DNA of 64,000 bases from Inmirania thermothiophila (GCF_003751635.1 NZ_RJVI01000003.1:124001-188000), one strand, 5' to 3'; counted from the stretch's first letter, positions 36,232 to 45,566 are shown. Notes: generated from the letters alone by a model not told the origin. A program made the numbers and translations.

Positions 36232-36292
36232 GTTACGCGACGTAACGCCGAGGGCGCGCGTGGGGCGCGGGCCGGACGTTACGACGGGTAAC
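36232..36292. promoter_or_regulatory. Two GTTAC-N5-GTAAC dyads (candidate regulator sites)
   Basis: Perfect dyads GTTAC-GCGAC-GTAAC (36232-36246) and GTTAC-GACGG-GTAAC (36278-36292), 46 bp apart. They lie upstream of the DUF4212/symporter operon and 54 bp or more before a sigma-54 type promoter, which is a usual place for an activator. They could also serve the divergent GGDEF gene. The cognate regulator is not in the window. Confidence 0.6.
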
Positions 36293-36344
36293 GGGCGGGT
36301 GCGGTGCGGCGCGCAACTTGCGGAAAGCACAGGCTCAGCGCCAC

Positions 36345-36360
36345 TGGCCCGGAACGTGCA
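36345..36360 (+). promoter_or_regulatory. Candidate sigma-54 promoter for DUF4212/symporter operon
   Basis: TGGCCC-GGAAC-GTGCA has GG at 36346-36347 and GC at 36358-36359 with exactly ten bases between, matching TGGCAC-N5-TTGCA except at two positions. It lies about 90 bp before the DUF4212 start. Confidence 0.5.
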
Positions 36361-36449
36361 TGCCGATCCCGAAGGTCCGGCACGACCGGGCCGTGCACGG
36401 GCGCGCCCGGCGGGGGCGCCACGGGGGACAACGAGAAGGAGGATCGTCG

Positions 36450-36698
36450 ATGAGCACACAGGACAGGTCGCCACAGGCCTACTGGCGGGCCAACATGCGC
36501 CTGGTGGGCATCCACCTGGCGGTGTGGGCCTTCGTCTCGTACGGCATGGCCATCCTCTTCCGGGGGGCCGAGCCGGGCGTGGACATCGGGTTCTGGTTCG
36601 CGCAGCAGGGCTCGATGCTCGTCTTCATCATCCAGATCTTCATCTACGCCTGGCAGATGAACCGTCTGGATCGCGAGTTCGACGTCCACGAGGACTGA
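36450..36698 (+). CDS. DUF4212 small subunit of sodium/solute symporter
   Basis: An 82-residue protein with two transmembrane segments (LVGIHLAVWAFVSYGMAILF and GSMLVFIIQIFIYAWQM) and the family-typical YWRANMRL start and NRLDREFDVHED end. DUF4212 proteins always sit before an SSS-family symporter and are thought to be its small subunit. ATG at 36450 follows AAGGAGG. The symporter gene starts 10 bp after its stop. Confidence 0.92.
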   Translation: MSTQDRSPQAYWRANMRLVGIHLAVWAFVSYGMAILFRGAEPGVDIGFWFAQQGSMLVFIIQIFIYAWQMNRLDREFDVHED

Positions 36699-36708
36699 GG
36701 GGGGAGCC

Positions 36709-38439
36709 ATGGATCTGCAGACCATCACCTTCATCGTCGTGGGCGCCACCTTCGCCCTCTACATCGGCATCGCCATCTGGTCGCGCGCGGCGAGCACGGG
36801 CGAGTTCTACGCCGCAGGCCGCGGCGTGCATCCGGTGGCCAACGGCATGGCCACGGCCGCGGACTGGATGTCGGCCGCCTCGTTCATCTCCATGGCGGGG
36901 CTGATCGCCTTCCAGGGCTACGACGCCTCGCTCTTCCTCATGGGCTGGACCGGCGGCTACGTCCTCCTCGCCATGCTCCTTGCGCCCTATCTGCGCAAGT
37001 TCGGCAAGTACACGGTGCCGGAGTTCATCGGCGAGCGCTACTACTCGCAGACCGCGCGCGGGGTGGCCGTGATCTGCCTCATCGTCGCCTCGCTGACCTA
37101 CGTCATCGGGCAGATGAAGGGCATCGGCGTGGCCTTCTCGCGCTTCCTCGAGGTGGAGTTCGCCACCGGCCTCTTCACCGGCATGGTGATCGTGTTCTTC
37201 TACGCGGTGCTCGGCGGCATGAAGGGCATCACCTACACCCAGATCGCCCAGTACTGCGTGCTGATCACCGCCTACACGATCCCGGCGATCTTCATCTCGC
37301 TGCAGCTGACGGGCAATCCGCTGCCGCAGCTCGGCCTGTTCGGCACGGTCGAGGACGGCACGCCGCTGCTGGCCAAGCTGGACCAGGTGCTGGTGGAGCT
37401 GGGCTTCGCCGAGTACACGGCGCGCAAGACCGGCCTGCTCAACATGCTGCTCTACACCTTCTCGCTGATGATCGGCACCGCGGGCCTGCCGCACGTCATC
37501 ATCCGCTTCTTCACGGTGCCGAAGGTGCGGGATGCGCGCGCCTCGGCGGGCTGGGCGCTGGTGTTCATCGGCATCCTCTACACCACCGCCCCGGCGGTCG
37601 GCGCGATGTCGTTCTACAACCTCATCAAGACGGTGCAGCCGGACCTCTCGGGCAACCCGCAGGCCTCGCTGCCCTATGAGCAGCGTCCGCAGTGGTTCAG
37701 GAACTGGGAGACCACGGGGCTGCTCAAGTTCGAGGACAAGAACGGCGACGGGCGCATCCAGTACCGCAAGGGCGGCGACAACGAGCTCAAGGTCGACCGC
37801 GACATCATGGTGCTCGCCAACCCGGAGATCGCGCGCCTGCCCAACTGGGTCATCGCCCTGGTGGCGGCGGGCGGTCTGGCGGCGGCGCTCTCCACCGCGG
37901 CGGGCCTGCTGCTGGCCATCTCCTCGGCCATCTCCCATGACATCCTCAAGGGCATGATCAAGCCCGACATCACGGAGAAGGGGGAGCTGCTGGCGGCGCG
38001 CATCGCCATGGCGGGGTCGATCCTGGTGGCGGGCTACTTCGGCCTGAACCCGCCGGGCTTCGCGGCCCAGGTGGTGGCCCTGGCCTTCGGGCTTGCGGCC
38101 TCGTCCATCTTCCCTGCGCTCATGATGGGCATCTTCAACAAGAGGATGAACAGCCAGGGCGCGGTGGCGGGCATGCTCGCCGGTCTCGGCACCACCCTGA
38201 TCTACATCTTCTGGTTCAAGGGGTGGTTCTTCATCCCCGGCACCAACATGGCGCCCAACACGCCGGACCACTGGTTCCTCGGCATCTCGCCGGAGGCCTT
38301 CGGCGCCGTGGGGGCGATGATCAACTTCGCCGTCGCCTTCGCGGTGTCCAAGGTGACGGCGCCGCCGCCGGAGCACATCCAGCACCTGGTGGAGGACATC
38401 CGGGTGCCGCGCGGCGCGGCCGGGGCCGTGGCCCACTGA
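36709..38439 (+). CDS. SSS-family sodium:solute symporter (acetate-type)
   Basis: A 576-residue polytopic inner-membrane protein. It has AAGRGVHPVANGMATAADWMSAASF, split here as AAGRGVHPVANG and ADWMSAASFISMAG, then GYVLLAMLLAPYLRKFGKYT and ALSTAAGLLLAISSAISHD. These match the SSS branch paired with DUF4212, usually annotated as acetate permeases. A charged loop of ~60 residues (LKFEDKNGDGRIQYRKGGDN) in the middle is a mark of this branch. Substrate is inferred, not shown. A strong intrinsic terminator follows. Confidence 0.9.
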   Translation: MDLQTITFIVVGATFALYIGIAIWSRAASTGEFYAAGRGVHPVANGMATAADWMSAASFISMAGLIAFQGYDASLFLMGWTGGYVLLAMLLAPYLRKFGKYTVPEFIGERYYSQTARGVAVICLIVASLTYVIGQMKGIGVAFSRFLEVEFATGLFTGMVIVFFYAVLGGMKGITYTQIAQYCVLITAYTIPAIFISLQLTGNPLPQLGLFGTVEDGTPLLAKLDQVLVELGFAEYTARKTGLLNMLLYTFSLMIGTAGLPHVIIRFFTVPKVRDARASAGWALVFIGILYTTAPAVGAMSFYNLIKTVQPDLSGNPQASLPYEQRPQWFRNWETTGLLKFEDKNGDGRIQYRKGGDNELKVDRDIMVLANPEIARLPNWVIALVAAGGLAAALSTAAGLLLAISSAISHDILKGMIKPDITEKGELLAARIAMAGSILVAGYFGLNPPGFAAQVVALAFGLAASSIFPALMMGIFNKRMNSQGAVAGMLAGLGTTLIYIFWFKGWFFIPGTNMAPNTPDHWFLGISPEAFGAVGAMINFAVAFAVSKVTAPPPEHIQHLVEDIRVPRGAAGAVAH

Positions 38440-38470
38440 CCGACCTCAGGGAGGCACCTGCTTGAGGTGC

Positions 38471-38499
38471 GGGCCCCGCCTTCGGGCGGGGCCCTTTTT
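38471..38499 (+). terminator. Intrinsic terminator after the symporter operon
   Basis: GGGCCCCGCC-TTCG-GGCGGGGCCC hairpin followed by TTTTT, with a stable TTCG loop, 32 bp after the symporter stop. Confidence 0.92.
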
Positions 38500-38562
38500 C
38501 ATGCCCGGCGTGGGCTGCCGGTGCCCATGGCAGAATGCGGTCACAGGCAGGAGGAGGCAGGG

Positions 38563-40419
38563 ATGGACGTCGAGCTTCTCGAGATCCGCGACTTCCTGGC
38601 GGCGCACGAGCCCTTCAGCGAGCTGCCGGACGAGGCCCTGCGCGAGCTCATCCCGCATCTGGAGATCCGCTACTTCCGCCGCGACAGCCGCATCCCGGAG
38701 CGCGGCGAGCCCGAGGCGCGGCTGTTCGTGGTGCGAAGCGGCGCGGTGGACCTCCACGACGCGCGCGGCGAGCTCGCGGCCCGGCTGGGCGAGGGCGACG
38801 TCTTCGGCTACCGCACCGGCACCGCCAAGGGCGGGCGCGCGGTGGCGATCGAGGACACGCTCCTCTACGTCCTGCCGCCGGCGCAGATCGACGCCCTCTG
38901 CGAGGCGCATCCGGCCTTCGCGGCGTTCTTCGTCCCGGCCGGGGGCGAGCGCCTGCGGGGCGCGGTCGCCCGCTTCCTGCAGCCCGCCGATGCCCAGGTC
39001 AGCCTCACCACCACGCCCATCCGCGACCTCCTCACCCGCGAGCCCGTCACCATCCCGCCTGAGGCGAGCATCCGCGAGGCGGCCCGCCGCATGAGCGAGG
39101 AGCGGGTCTCGTCCATCCTGGTCGTCCACGAGGGGCACCTCTTCGGCATCGTCACCGACCGCGACCTGCGCGCGCGCGTGGTGGCCGAGGGGCTCGACTA
39201 CGACGCCCCGGTCTTCGACATCGCCACCGTGGCCCCGCTCACCATCTCCGTGCACGCCTACGCCTTCGAGGCGCTGCTGCTGATGGCGCGGCACAACATC
39301 CACCACCTGCCGGTGACCGAGGGCGGGCGCGTGGTGGGCATGATCACCGCCACCGACCTCACCCAGCGCCACAGCACCTCGCCGGTCTACCTCGCCGGCG
39401 ACGTCGCCAAGCAGACCACGGTGGAGGGGCTGCGCGAGATCGCGGCCCGCATCCCCGCGCTGCTGCGCAACCTGGTGGCGGCGGGTGCGAGCGCCCACAG
39501 CATCGGCCACGTCATCACCGCGCTGGGCGATGCCATCACGACCCGGCTGCTGCAGATGGCCGAGGCCGAGCTCGGCTCACCGCCGGTGGACTACGCCTGG
39601 GTGGCGGCGGGCTCGCAGGCCCGCAACGAGCAGACCGCGCGCTCGGACCAGGACAACTGCCTGATCATCGACGACGCCTACGACGAGCGCGAGCACGGCG
39701 CCTACTTCGAGGCCCTGGCGCGCTACGTCACCGACGGGCTCAACGCCTGCGGCTACGTCTACTGCCCCGGCGAGATGATGGCGCGCACCGCCGAGTGGCG
39801 ACAGCCGCTCAAGGTCTGGAAGCGCTACTTCGGGCGCTGGATCGACGCCCCGGAGCCGAAGGCGCTCATGCTGACCTGCGTCTTCTTCGATCTGCGCCAC
39901 ATCTACGGCGACGACCGCCTCACGCGGGCCCTGCGCACCTTCTTCCTCGAGCGCAGCCGCGGCAACCGCATCTTCCTCGCCCACATGGTCAACAACGCCC
40001 TCTCGCACCAGCCGCCCCTGGGCTTCTTCCGCAACTTCGTCCTCATCCGGGGCGGCGAGCACGACCAGACCTTCGACATCAAGCACCGCGGCATCATCCC
40101 CATCGTCGACCTCGCGCGCATCTACGCGCTCGCGGGCGGCAGCGACGCCGTCAACACCCAGGACCGGCTCGCCTACGCCGCCCGCAGCGGCGAGATCACC
40201 GAGTCGGGTGCGCGCGACCTGCGCGACGCGCTGGAGTTCATCAGCCACGTCCGCCTCGAGCACATGGCGCGGCAGATCGCCGAGGGGCGCGAGCCCGACA
40301 ACTACGTCTCGCCCGCGGCGCTGTCGCAGTTCGAGCGCAACCACCTCAAGGACGCCTTCGAGGTGGTGCGCACCATGCAGTCGGTGCTCGCCCAGCGCTA
40401 CCAGGCCGGCCGCTTCTGA
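38563..40419 (+). CDS. CNBD-CBS-DUF294 putative nucleotidyltransferase
   Basis: A 618-residue protein. Residues ~15-140 are a cyclic-nucleotide-binding-like domain (RLFVVRSGAVDLHDARGE, LGEGDVFGY), ~155-270 are two CBS domains (SSILVVHEGHLFGIVTDRDL, HHLPVTEGGRVVGMITATDL), then a DUF294 nucleotidyltransferase-like domain with AAGSQARNEQTARSDQDN (G-S-x-A-R-x-E-Q, D-x-D) and its substrate-binding partner. Such proteins are thought to be GlnD-like regulators. ATG at 38563 follows GGAGG. It stays next to the acetate-type symporter and a DnaQ-like exonuclease in many gammaproteobacteria. Confidence 0.9.
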   Translation: MDVELLEIRDFLAAHEPFSELPDEALRELIPHLEIRYFRRDSRIPERGEPEARLFVVRSGAVDLHDARGELAARLGEGDVFGYRTGTAKGGRAVAIEDTLLYVLPPAQIDALCEAHPAFAAFFVPAGGERLRGAVARFLQPADAQVSLTTTPIRDLLTREPVTIPPEASIREAARRMSEERVSSILVVHEGHLFGIVTDRDLRARVVAEGLDYDAPVFDIATVAPLTISVHAYAFEALLLMARHNIHHLPVTEGGRVVGMITATDLTQRHSTSPVYLAGDVAKQTTVEGLREIAARIPALLRNLVAAGASAHSIGHVITALGDAITTRLLQMAEAELGSPPVDYAWVAAGSQARNEQTARSDQDNCLIIDDAYDEREHGAYFEALARYVTDGLNACGYVYCPGEMMARTAEWRQPLKVWKRYFGRWIDAPEPKALMLTCVFFDLRHIYGDDRLTRALRTFFLERSRGNRIFLAHMVNNALSHQPPLGFFRNFVLIRGGEHDQTFDIKHRGIIPIVDLARIYALAGGSDAVNTQDRLAYAARSGEITESGARDLRDALEFISHVRLEHMARQIAEGREPDNYVSPAALSQFERNHLKDAFEVVRTMQSVLAQRYQAGRF

Positions 40420-40430
40420 GCGGGTGCGCC

Positions 40431-41135
40431 GTGCTCGGCGGCTGCGGCTGGCCGATTCCGCTGGGGCTGCGCCGGCGCTGGCAGCTGCGCCGCGCCCCCG
40501 CGGGGCCCCTGCGCGACTTCTACCGGGTGCCCTTCCCCGACCCCGGGATGGCCTGGCACCGGGTCGAGTACGTGGCCATGGACATGGAGACCACGGGCCT
40601 CGATGCGCGCCGCGACGAGATCCTCAGCATCGGCTGGGTGGTGATCCGCGACGGCGCGGTGCGCCTCGGCGAGGCCGGCCACCTCTTCGTGCGGCCGACG
40701 CGGCCGGTGCCCGAGGAGGCGGCGGTGGTGCACGGCATCCTCGACGACATCGCCGCCCGCGGGCGGACGCTGGCGGAGGTGGTGCCGGAGGTCCTCGCGG
40801 CCCTCGCCGGCAAGGTGCTGCTCGCCCACCACGCCGTCATCGAGCAGCGCTTCCTGGACCGGGCCTGCCGGCGCCTCTACGGGCGGGGCCTGCTCTGCCC
40901 CGTGGTGGACACCCTGCAGCTCGAGGCGCGCCGCTTCCACATCGAGGGCCGCCCCATCGTCCAGGGGGACCTGCGCCTGCACCAGGCCCGCGCCCGCCAC
41001 GGACTGCCCCGCTACCCCGCCCACGACGCCCTGAGCGATGCCCTCGCCGCCGCCGAGCTCTTCCTCGCCCAGGCGCAGCAGCGCGCGGTGGGCGGCCGCA
41101 CGCCGCGCCTGCGGGATCTCGCCGTGCGCTGTTAG
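40431..41135 (+). CDS. DnaQ-like 3'-5' exonuclease
   Basis: A 234-residue protein of the DEDDh exonuclease family. VAMDMETTGLDARRDEIL is Exo I (D-x-E), LLAHHAVIEQRFLDRA is Exo II, and YPAHDALSDALAAAELFL is Exo III (H-x4-D), so the catalytic set is complete. It resembles the polymerase III epsilon-like nucleases found next to DUF294 proteins. GTG at 40431 is the best start; there is no strong ribosome binding site, suggesting coupling with the gene 11 bp upstream. Confidence 0.86.
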   Translation: MLGGCGWPIPLGLRRRWQLRRAPAGPLRDFYRVPFPDPGMAWHRVEYVAMDMETTGLDARRDEILSIGWVVIRDGAVRLGEAGHLFVRPTRPVPEEAAVVHGILDDIAARGRTLAEVVPEVLAALAGKVLLAHHAVIEQRFLDRACRRLYGRGLLCPVVDTLQLEARRFHIEGRPIVQGDLRLHQARARHGLPRYPAHDALSDALAAAELFLAQAQQRAVGGRTPRLRDLAVRC

Positions 41136-41217
41136 CCCCTCCCCGGCCCTCCCCCCGCCTGCGGCGCGGGGAGGGGGCATCTCCTCCCCCGCGGCAGCGG
41201 GGGAGGCCGGGAGGGGG
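41136..41217. repeat. Inverted pair of G/C-rich palindromic repeats between convergent genes
   Basis: A reverse-orientation unit (41136-41177) and a forward unit (41181-41217) of the same family as at 10.2 and 11.0 kb. They begin directly after the exonuclease stop and end 9 bp before the stop of the convergent membrane gene. They can fold as two hairpins or one long one and could serve as a two-way terminator. Confidence 0.85.
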
Positions 41218-41225
41218 AAAACGGA

Positions 41226-41915
41226 TCAGCGCCGCCCGCCCCCGCCCGGCTCGATGCCGAGGGCGATGGCGAGGACCGTGTCGGCGTAGCGGTGGCCCGC
41301 GCGGCGCGCGGTCAGCAGCAGGAAGAGATACTGCGTGCCGAAGACGAAGAGATAGGGCGCGGCGACGGCGAAGGGGAGGGCGCCGTTGATGGGCCAGGAG
41401 ACCAGGAAGGCGAGGAGGACGGCGAGCGAGAGCAGGTGCAGGTCGCGGACCAGCAGCCAGTAGGCGCGGGTGCCCGCGACGATGGGATGGGCGGCGCGCT
41501 CGGCCTCCAGGCGCCGCCACACCGCGAGCTGCCGGGCGGGGGCGAAGGCGGCCTCCTTCACCTCCGGGAAGGCGCGCACGGCCTCGGCGCCGTCGAAGGG
41601 CTGGCGGCGGGTGGTGAAGAAGACGTCGCGGGCGGGGTGGGCCTCGCCGCCGCGCCAGTAGGTGAGGCGGTCCTTCCAGCGCTCGGGCAGGGCGGAGACG
41701 GCGAGGCGTGCCACCACCGCGAGCGCCGCGGCCAGCGCCGCGGCGACGAAGATCCGCGGGGTCAGCCGGTCCCAGTGGCGGAGGCTCGCCAGGAAGGGCG
41801 TGAGGCCGAACGGGAACTGGAGCAGGAAGAGATAGAGGATGGCGCCGTTGACGGCGACGAACACGCCGGCGACGACGCCGACGAAGCGTTCGGCGGCGGG
41901 TCTGGTCTCGCGCAT
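41226..41915 (-). CDS. Predicted inner-membrane protein, unknown function
   Basis: A 229-residue protein with about four transmembrane helices: two near the N-terminus (VVAGVFVAVNGAILYLFLL; IFVAAALAAALAVVARLAV) and two after residue 160 (LLSLAVLLAFLVSWPINGAL; AAPYLFVFGTQYLFLLLTA). A cytoplasmic or periplasmic loop with charged residues lies between. No family is recognised. ATG at 41915. It probably stands alone. Confidence 0.65.
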   Translation of the reverse strand: MRETRPAAERFVGVVAGVFVAVNGAILYLFLLQFPFGLTPFLASLRHWDRLTPRIFVAAALAAALAVVARLAVSALPERWKDRLTYWRGGEAHPARDVFFTTRRQPFDGAEAVRAFPEVKEAAFAPARQLAVWRRLEAERAAHPIVAGTRAYWLLVRDLHLLSLAVLLAFLVSWPINGALPFAVAAPYLFVFGTQYLFLLLTARRAGHRYADTVLAIALGIEPGGGGRR

Positions 41916-42007
41916 CGTTCCCCCGAAGCGGTTCCCCCAGCAAGGCCGCCTACCTTGCCCGAGCCGGCGCCGGAGGGGAAGGCCCCGCCGGCGTGGCGGG
42001 CGGCGGC

Positions 42008-45000
42008 TCAGCGGGCCGGGCCGATGCGGCCGACGCCCTCCACCTCGACGCGGTCGCCGTCATCGAACCAGACGCGCAGGGGCCCGGCGGGGCCCGCGAT
42101 CTCGGCCCCGAGGCGCCCGCCCGCCTCCAGGCGGCGGATGCGCACGTCGAGGGGATCGCCGGCGAGCCGCGGCACGAGGGCCACCAGGAAGCGCGCATCG
42201 CGCCCTTCCTCGTCGGCGCTGAGTTCGAGCCGCCAGCGGCCCGGCTCGGGGCGCGGCGGTCGGCGGTGCCGCCCCGCGATGTGCCGCCACAGGGTCCCCT
42301 GCTCGTCGTAGTTGCGCCCGTCGACCCAGAACTCGAACCCGGGGCCGCCGATGGCGTGGATCCGGGCGTTGCCCGGCGCGAGGACCTCGCCCACGAGCAC
42401 GCCGTCGGGCAGCCCGGGCACGGTGGCGGGCGACTGCACGGTGAAGCGGCGGCCCGCGATGGCGGGGCGGGTGCGGGTGTGGAGCAGCCAGCGCTTGCGA
42501 AACGCGGCGCGACTCGCGCGCAGGCGGTCGTGCACCAGGACCACGTCGTTGCCGCGGTCGTAGAGGAAGGTGCGCACGTAGCGCTCGACGCGGCGGGTGC
42601 GGTGGCTGAAGGTGCCCTCGCCGGAGCGGGCGTTGGTGTAGGCCGGGGTGAGATCGGCGACCACCACGGCGAGGCGCGCGTCCTGGTGGCGGGCGAGGAC
42701 CTCGGCGGTGTGGTAGGTCTCGCGGCGCCGCTCCCACTCGGCGCGGTCGAGGGGGGCCGGCTCGACGCCCCAGCCGGAGCCGATGCGGCGCTGACCCCCG
42801 TCGTTGGCGATGGGGCGCGGCCCCTCGCGCGCCGGTGCCGGCACCGTGTCGTCGGGGTCGGTGACCGTGACCACGTTGTGGGCGATGCTCTGGTAGGCGT
42901 AGTTCATGTGGTGGTCGGAGCCGTAGCGGGGGCCGTAGTAGCCGCTGTCGATGGCCAGCGCCCCACCCTTGAAGAGGGTGAAGGCGCCCTGGTCGAGGTG
43001 GCTGTGGGACCAGTAGTTGTCGCCGGCCTTGAAGCTCACCCAGGTCGCCCGCGCGGACCAGTCGCTGCGGGCGATGAGCATGCCGATGCCGTCGAACCAG
43101 CTCGCCCAAGGCAGGCGCGCCGCCGCTCCCGGGTCGCACAGCGCGGGATCCGTGAGCGGCCCCCACGGCCAGGAGGTGGGCTCGACGGTGCGCGGGCAGC
43201 CGCCGAGGCTGTAGGCGGCCGCGTGGCGGTGGCGCAGCGCCAGGGCGAGGCGGTCGGGGCTGTCGCGGTCGAACCAGGCGCCGTCGCCCCAGCGCATGTG
43301 GCTGCCGTCGGGCCGTGTGCGGTAGACGAGGAAGTCGAGGAAGCCGCGCAGGCCCGGGACCGCGGCGAAGAGGTCCTCGCCCGTGGCCGCCCACATGGCC
43401 GGCACCTTGTACACCGCATCGCCGATGCCGATGCCCACGTACTCGGCCCCCTCGTGCCAGCCGCCGTTCACGCCCATGACCTGCCGCCAGGCCGGCACCA
43501 CCACGCGCCAGACCAGGTGATGGGCGAAGGCCATCAGCGGCGCGGCGCGCGGATCCTCGCCGAAGGTGGCGACGCTGCAGGCGACGAGGGCCTGCAGCGG
43601 CGCGTTGTAGAGGATCACGTTGTAGGGCGAGAGGCGGGCGCTGCGGATGAACTCGACGACGTGGCCGCAGCCTGCGAGAAGCTTGTCCAGCAGCGCCCGG
43701 CGCTGCTCCGGGCTCCAGCGGTCGTGGAGCCAGTCGTAGGCCATGGCCAGGGGCAGGACCTGGTCGTGGCCGCGGTCGCGCACCTTGAGGGCGAGCAGGC
43801 GGCGGGCGAGATCCCCGAGGTCGATGCCGCCGGGCTCGGCGTAGGCGGCGAGCACCGCCGCCTCGAGCCGCGTGCGCCGGCTGCCGCCGCGCGCGGCGAG
43901 CGCCCGCTGCGCCTGGAGATAGCCGGGGTTGTCCCTGCGCAGGCGGGCGAGGTCCGCCGCCGTCGGTGCCGGCAGGCGCGGATGCGGCGTGCGGAACTGG
44001 GGCAGCGCCGGCACCGGCAGCGTCGAAGGCGCCGGGTGCGTGGGCAGGGCCCGTTCGTCCACCAGCGGCTCCGGCGGCGCCGCGGCGGTGCGCACGAGCC
44101 CCAGCCCGCGCGCCGCCGGGACCAGGGCGAGGGCGGCGAGCAGCACGGGGACGGCGGCCCACCGGGTGCCCGGGGCAGGGGGCGGGGGTGCGGTCCCGTC
44201 CGCCGCGGGCCGGCGCAGCAGATGCAGCAGCCAGGCCCCGGCCCAGCCCGCGGCGGCGCCGATGAGGACGTTGGTGGGGTCGGGCCGGATGCCGGCGAGG
44301 AAGAGCCGGCCGGTCTCCACCCCGAGGGCGAGGGCGGCGACGGCGGCGGCGCTCGCCGCCGGGCGCACGCGCACCCGCGGCCGCGCCGCGGCCACCAGCA
44401 GGCCCGCGGGGAGGTAGAGCCCGAGGTGGGCGACGAGGCTGCGCACGGCCTCGGCCTCGGTGGTGAAGTAGTGGTAGTAGAAGGGGATCCAGCGCACCGC
44501 GGCGAGGCGGGCGAGGGCCTCGTCCAGGGGCAGCAGGGGGCCGCGCCCCCACCACGCCGCCGCCGGCACCGCCGCGCACCAGGCCAGCGCCGCGAGCCGC
44601 CAGGGCAGGCTGCCGGGCAGCCAGCCGCGGGGGCGGAGGTGCGCGGCCAGCAGCACGCCGGCCAGCGCCCCGAGGGTGCGGGCGAGCGCCGAGGCCCCCT
44701 GGGCCACCCCCGAGGCGACGAGGATCTGGGCCGCCTCGAGGGCGGGGGCGGCCGCGAGCGCCGCCGCCGCGGCCGCGGCGGTGCGGCCCGTGAGCAGGCG
44801 CAGGGCGGCGCCGGCGACGACGGCGGCGGCGGCCTCGGCCGCGAGCCCCGTCGCGCATCCTCCCGCGCAGGCGGGGGCGAGCCACCACCCGGTGAGGTCG
44901 CCGGTGAGCTTCCAGGCGAGCTCGGCGCGCGAGGCGAGCAGGTCGTAGGGAAAGAGGGCGAGGGCGAGGTAGACGAGCAGGAAGGCGGCGGCGAGGGGCC

Positions 45001-45463
45001 TCGGGCCGCCCGGCCCCCGGCCGGCGAGGGCACGCGCCAGCGCGGCCAGGCGGGGGCCGGCGAGCAGCCAGAGGTTGATGCCGAGGGCGGCGCCGATGGC
45101 CTCGGCGTGGATGTCGTTGAGGGAGACCGTGCGGGGGCTGAAGAAGATCTGCACGAACTCGATCCCGGCGGCGAGGGCGAGCAGGGCGAGGAAGAGGCCA
45201 GCGGCGCGGGCGAGGGCGGCGCCCGCGCGCAGCGGCCGGCCCAGGGCGAGGGCGGCGCCGGCGAAGCCTGCAGGGAGGTAGAGGAGGATATTGGCGACCC
45301 AGTCGGCGCGCAAGCCGAGGCCGAGCTGCAGGTGGCGGATGGCGCGGAAGCGGGCGAGGGCCTCCTCCAGCGGCAGGGGCCGCAGCTCGAAGGGCACGAG
45401 GCTGGCGTAGACGATGGCGCCGAGGGCGAGGAGCAGGGCGGCGCCGCGGCGCGGTCGGCTCAT
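42008..45463 (-). CDS. VanZ-VanZ-heparinase II/III fusion protein
   Basis: A 1151-residue protein. Residues 1 to ~450 are membrane-embedded and hold two VanZ-like units, first YASLVPFELRPLPLEEALAR with WVANILLYLPAGF and GIEFVQIFFSPRTVSLNDI, second FYYHYFTTEAEAVRSL with HLGLYLPAGLLVA and GVETGRLFLAGIRPDPTN. From ~470 a heparinase II/III-like lyase follows, with NVILYNAPLQAL, NGGWHEGAEY, NYWSHSHLDQGAFTLFKGG and AIDSGYYG. It may cut an acidic polysaccharide at the outer face of the inner membrane. ATG at 45463. Confidence 0.82.
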   Translation of the reverse strand: MSRPRRGAALLLALGAIVYASLVPFELRPLPLEEALARFRAIRHLQLGLGLRADWVANILLYLPAGFAGAALALGRPLRAGAALARAAGLFLALLALAAGIEFVQIFFSPRTVSLNDIHAEAIGAALGINLWLLAGPRLAALARALAGRGPGGPRPLAAAFLLVYLALALFPYDLLASRAELAWKLTGDLTGWWLAPACAGGCATGLAAEAAAAVVAGAALRLLTGRTAAAAAAALAAAPALEAAQILVASGVAQGASALARTLGALAGVLLAAHLRPRGWLPGSLPWRLAALAWCAAVPAAAWWGRGPLLPLDEALARLAAVRWIPFYYHYFTTEAEAVRSLVAHLGLYLPAGLLVAAARPRVRVRPAASAAAVAALALGVETGRLFLAGIRPDPTNVLIGAAAGWAGAWLLHLLRRPAADGTAPPPPAPGTRWAAVPVLLAALALVPAARGLGLVRTAAAPPEPLVDERALPTHPAPSTLPVPALPQFRTPHPRLPAPTAADLARLRRDNPGYLQAQRALAARGGSRRTRLEAAVLAAYAEPGGIDLGDLARRLLALKVRDRGHDQVLPLAMAYDWLHDRWSPEQRRALLDKLLAGCGHVVEFIRSARLSPYNVILYNAPLQALVACSVATFGEDPRAAPLMAFAHHLVWRVVVPAWRQVMGVNGGWHEGAEYVGIGIGDAVYKVPAMWAATGEDLFAAVPGLRGFLDFLVYRTRPDGSHMRWGDGAWFDRDSPDRLALALRHRHAAAYSLGGCPRTVEPTSWPWGPLTDPALCDPGAAARLPWASWFDGIGMLIARSDWSARATWVSFKAGDNYWSHSHLDQGAFTLFKGGALAIDSGYYGPRYGSDHHMNYAYQSIAHNVVTVTDPDDTVPAPAREGPRPIANDGGQRRIGSGWGVEPAPLDRAEWERRRETYHTAEVLARHQDARLAVVVADLTPAYTNARSGEGTFSHRTRRVERYVRTFLYDRGNDVVLVHDRLRASRAAFRKRWLLHTRTRPAIAGRRFTVQSPATVPGLPDGVLVGEVLAPGNARIHAIGGPGFEFWVDGRNYDEQGTLWRHIAGRHRRPPRPEPGRWRLELSADEEGRDARFLVALVPRLAGDPLDVRIRRLEAGGRLGAEIAGPAGPLRVWFDDGDRVEVEGVGRIGPAR

Positions 45464-45566
45464 GGGCGCGGGGCCGCTCCCGGGCCGCGGCGGGGGGCGG
45501 GGCTCGGGCGGGGCATGCCGGGGGATCCGTCCACGGCCTCCATGTTAGCAGCGCCCGCGCGGGGGC

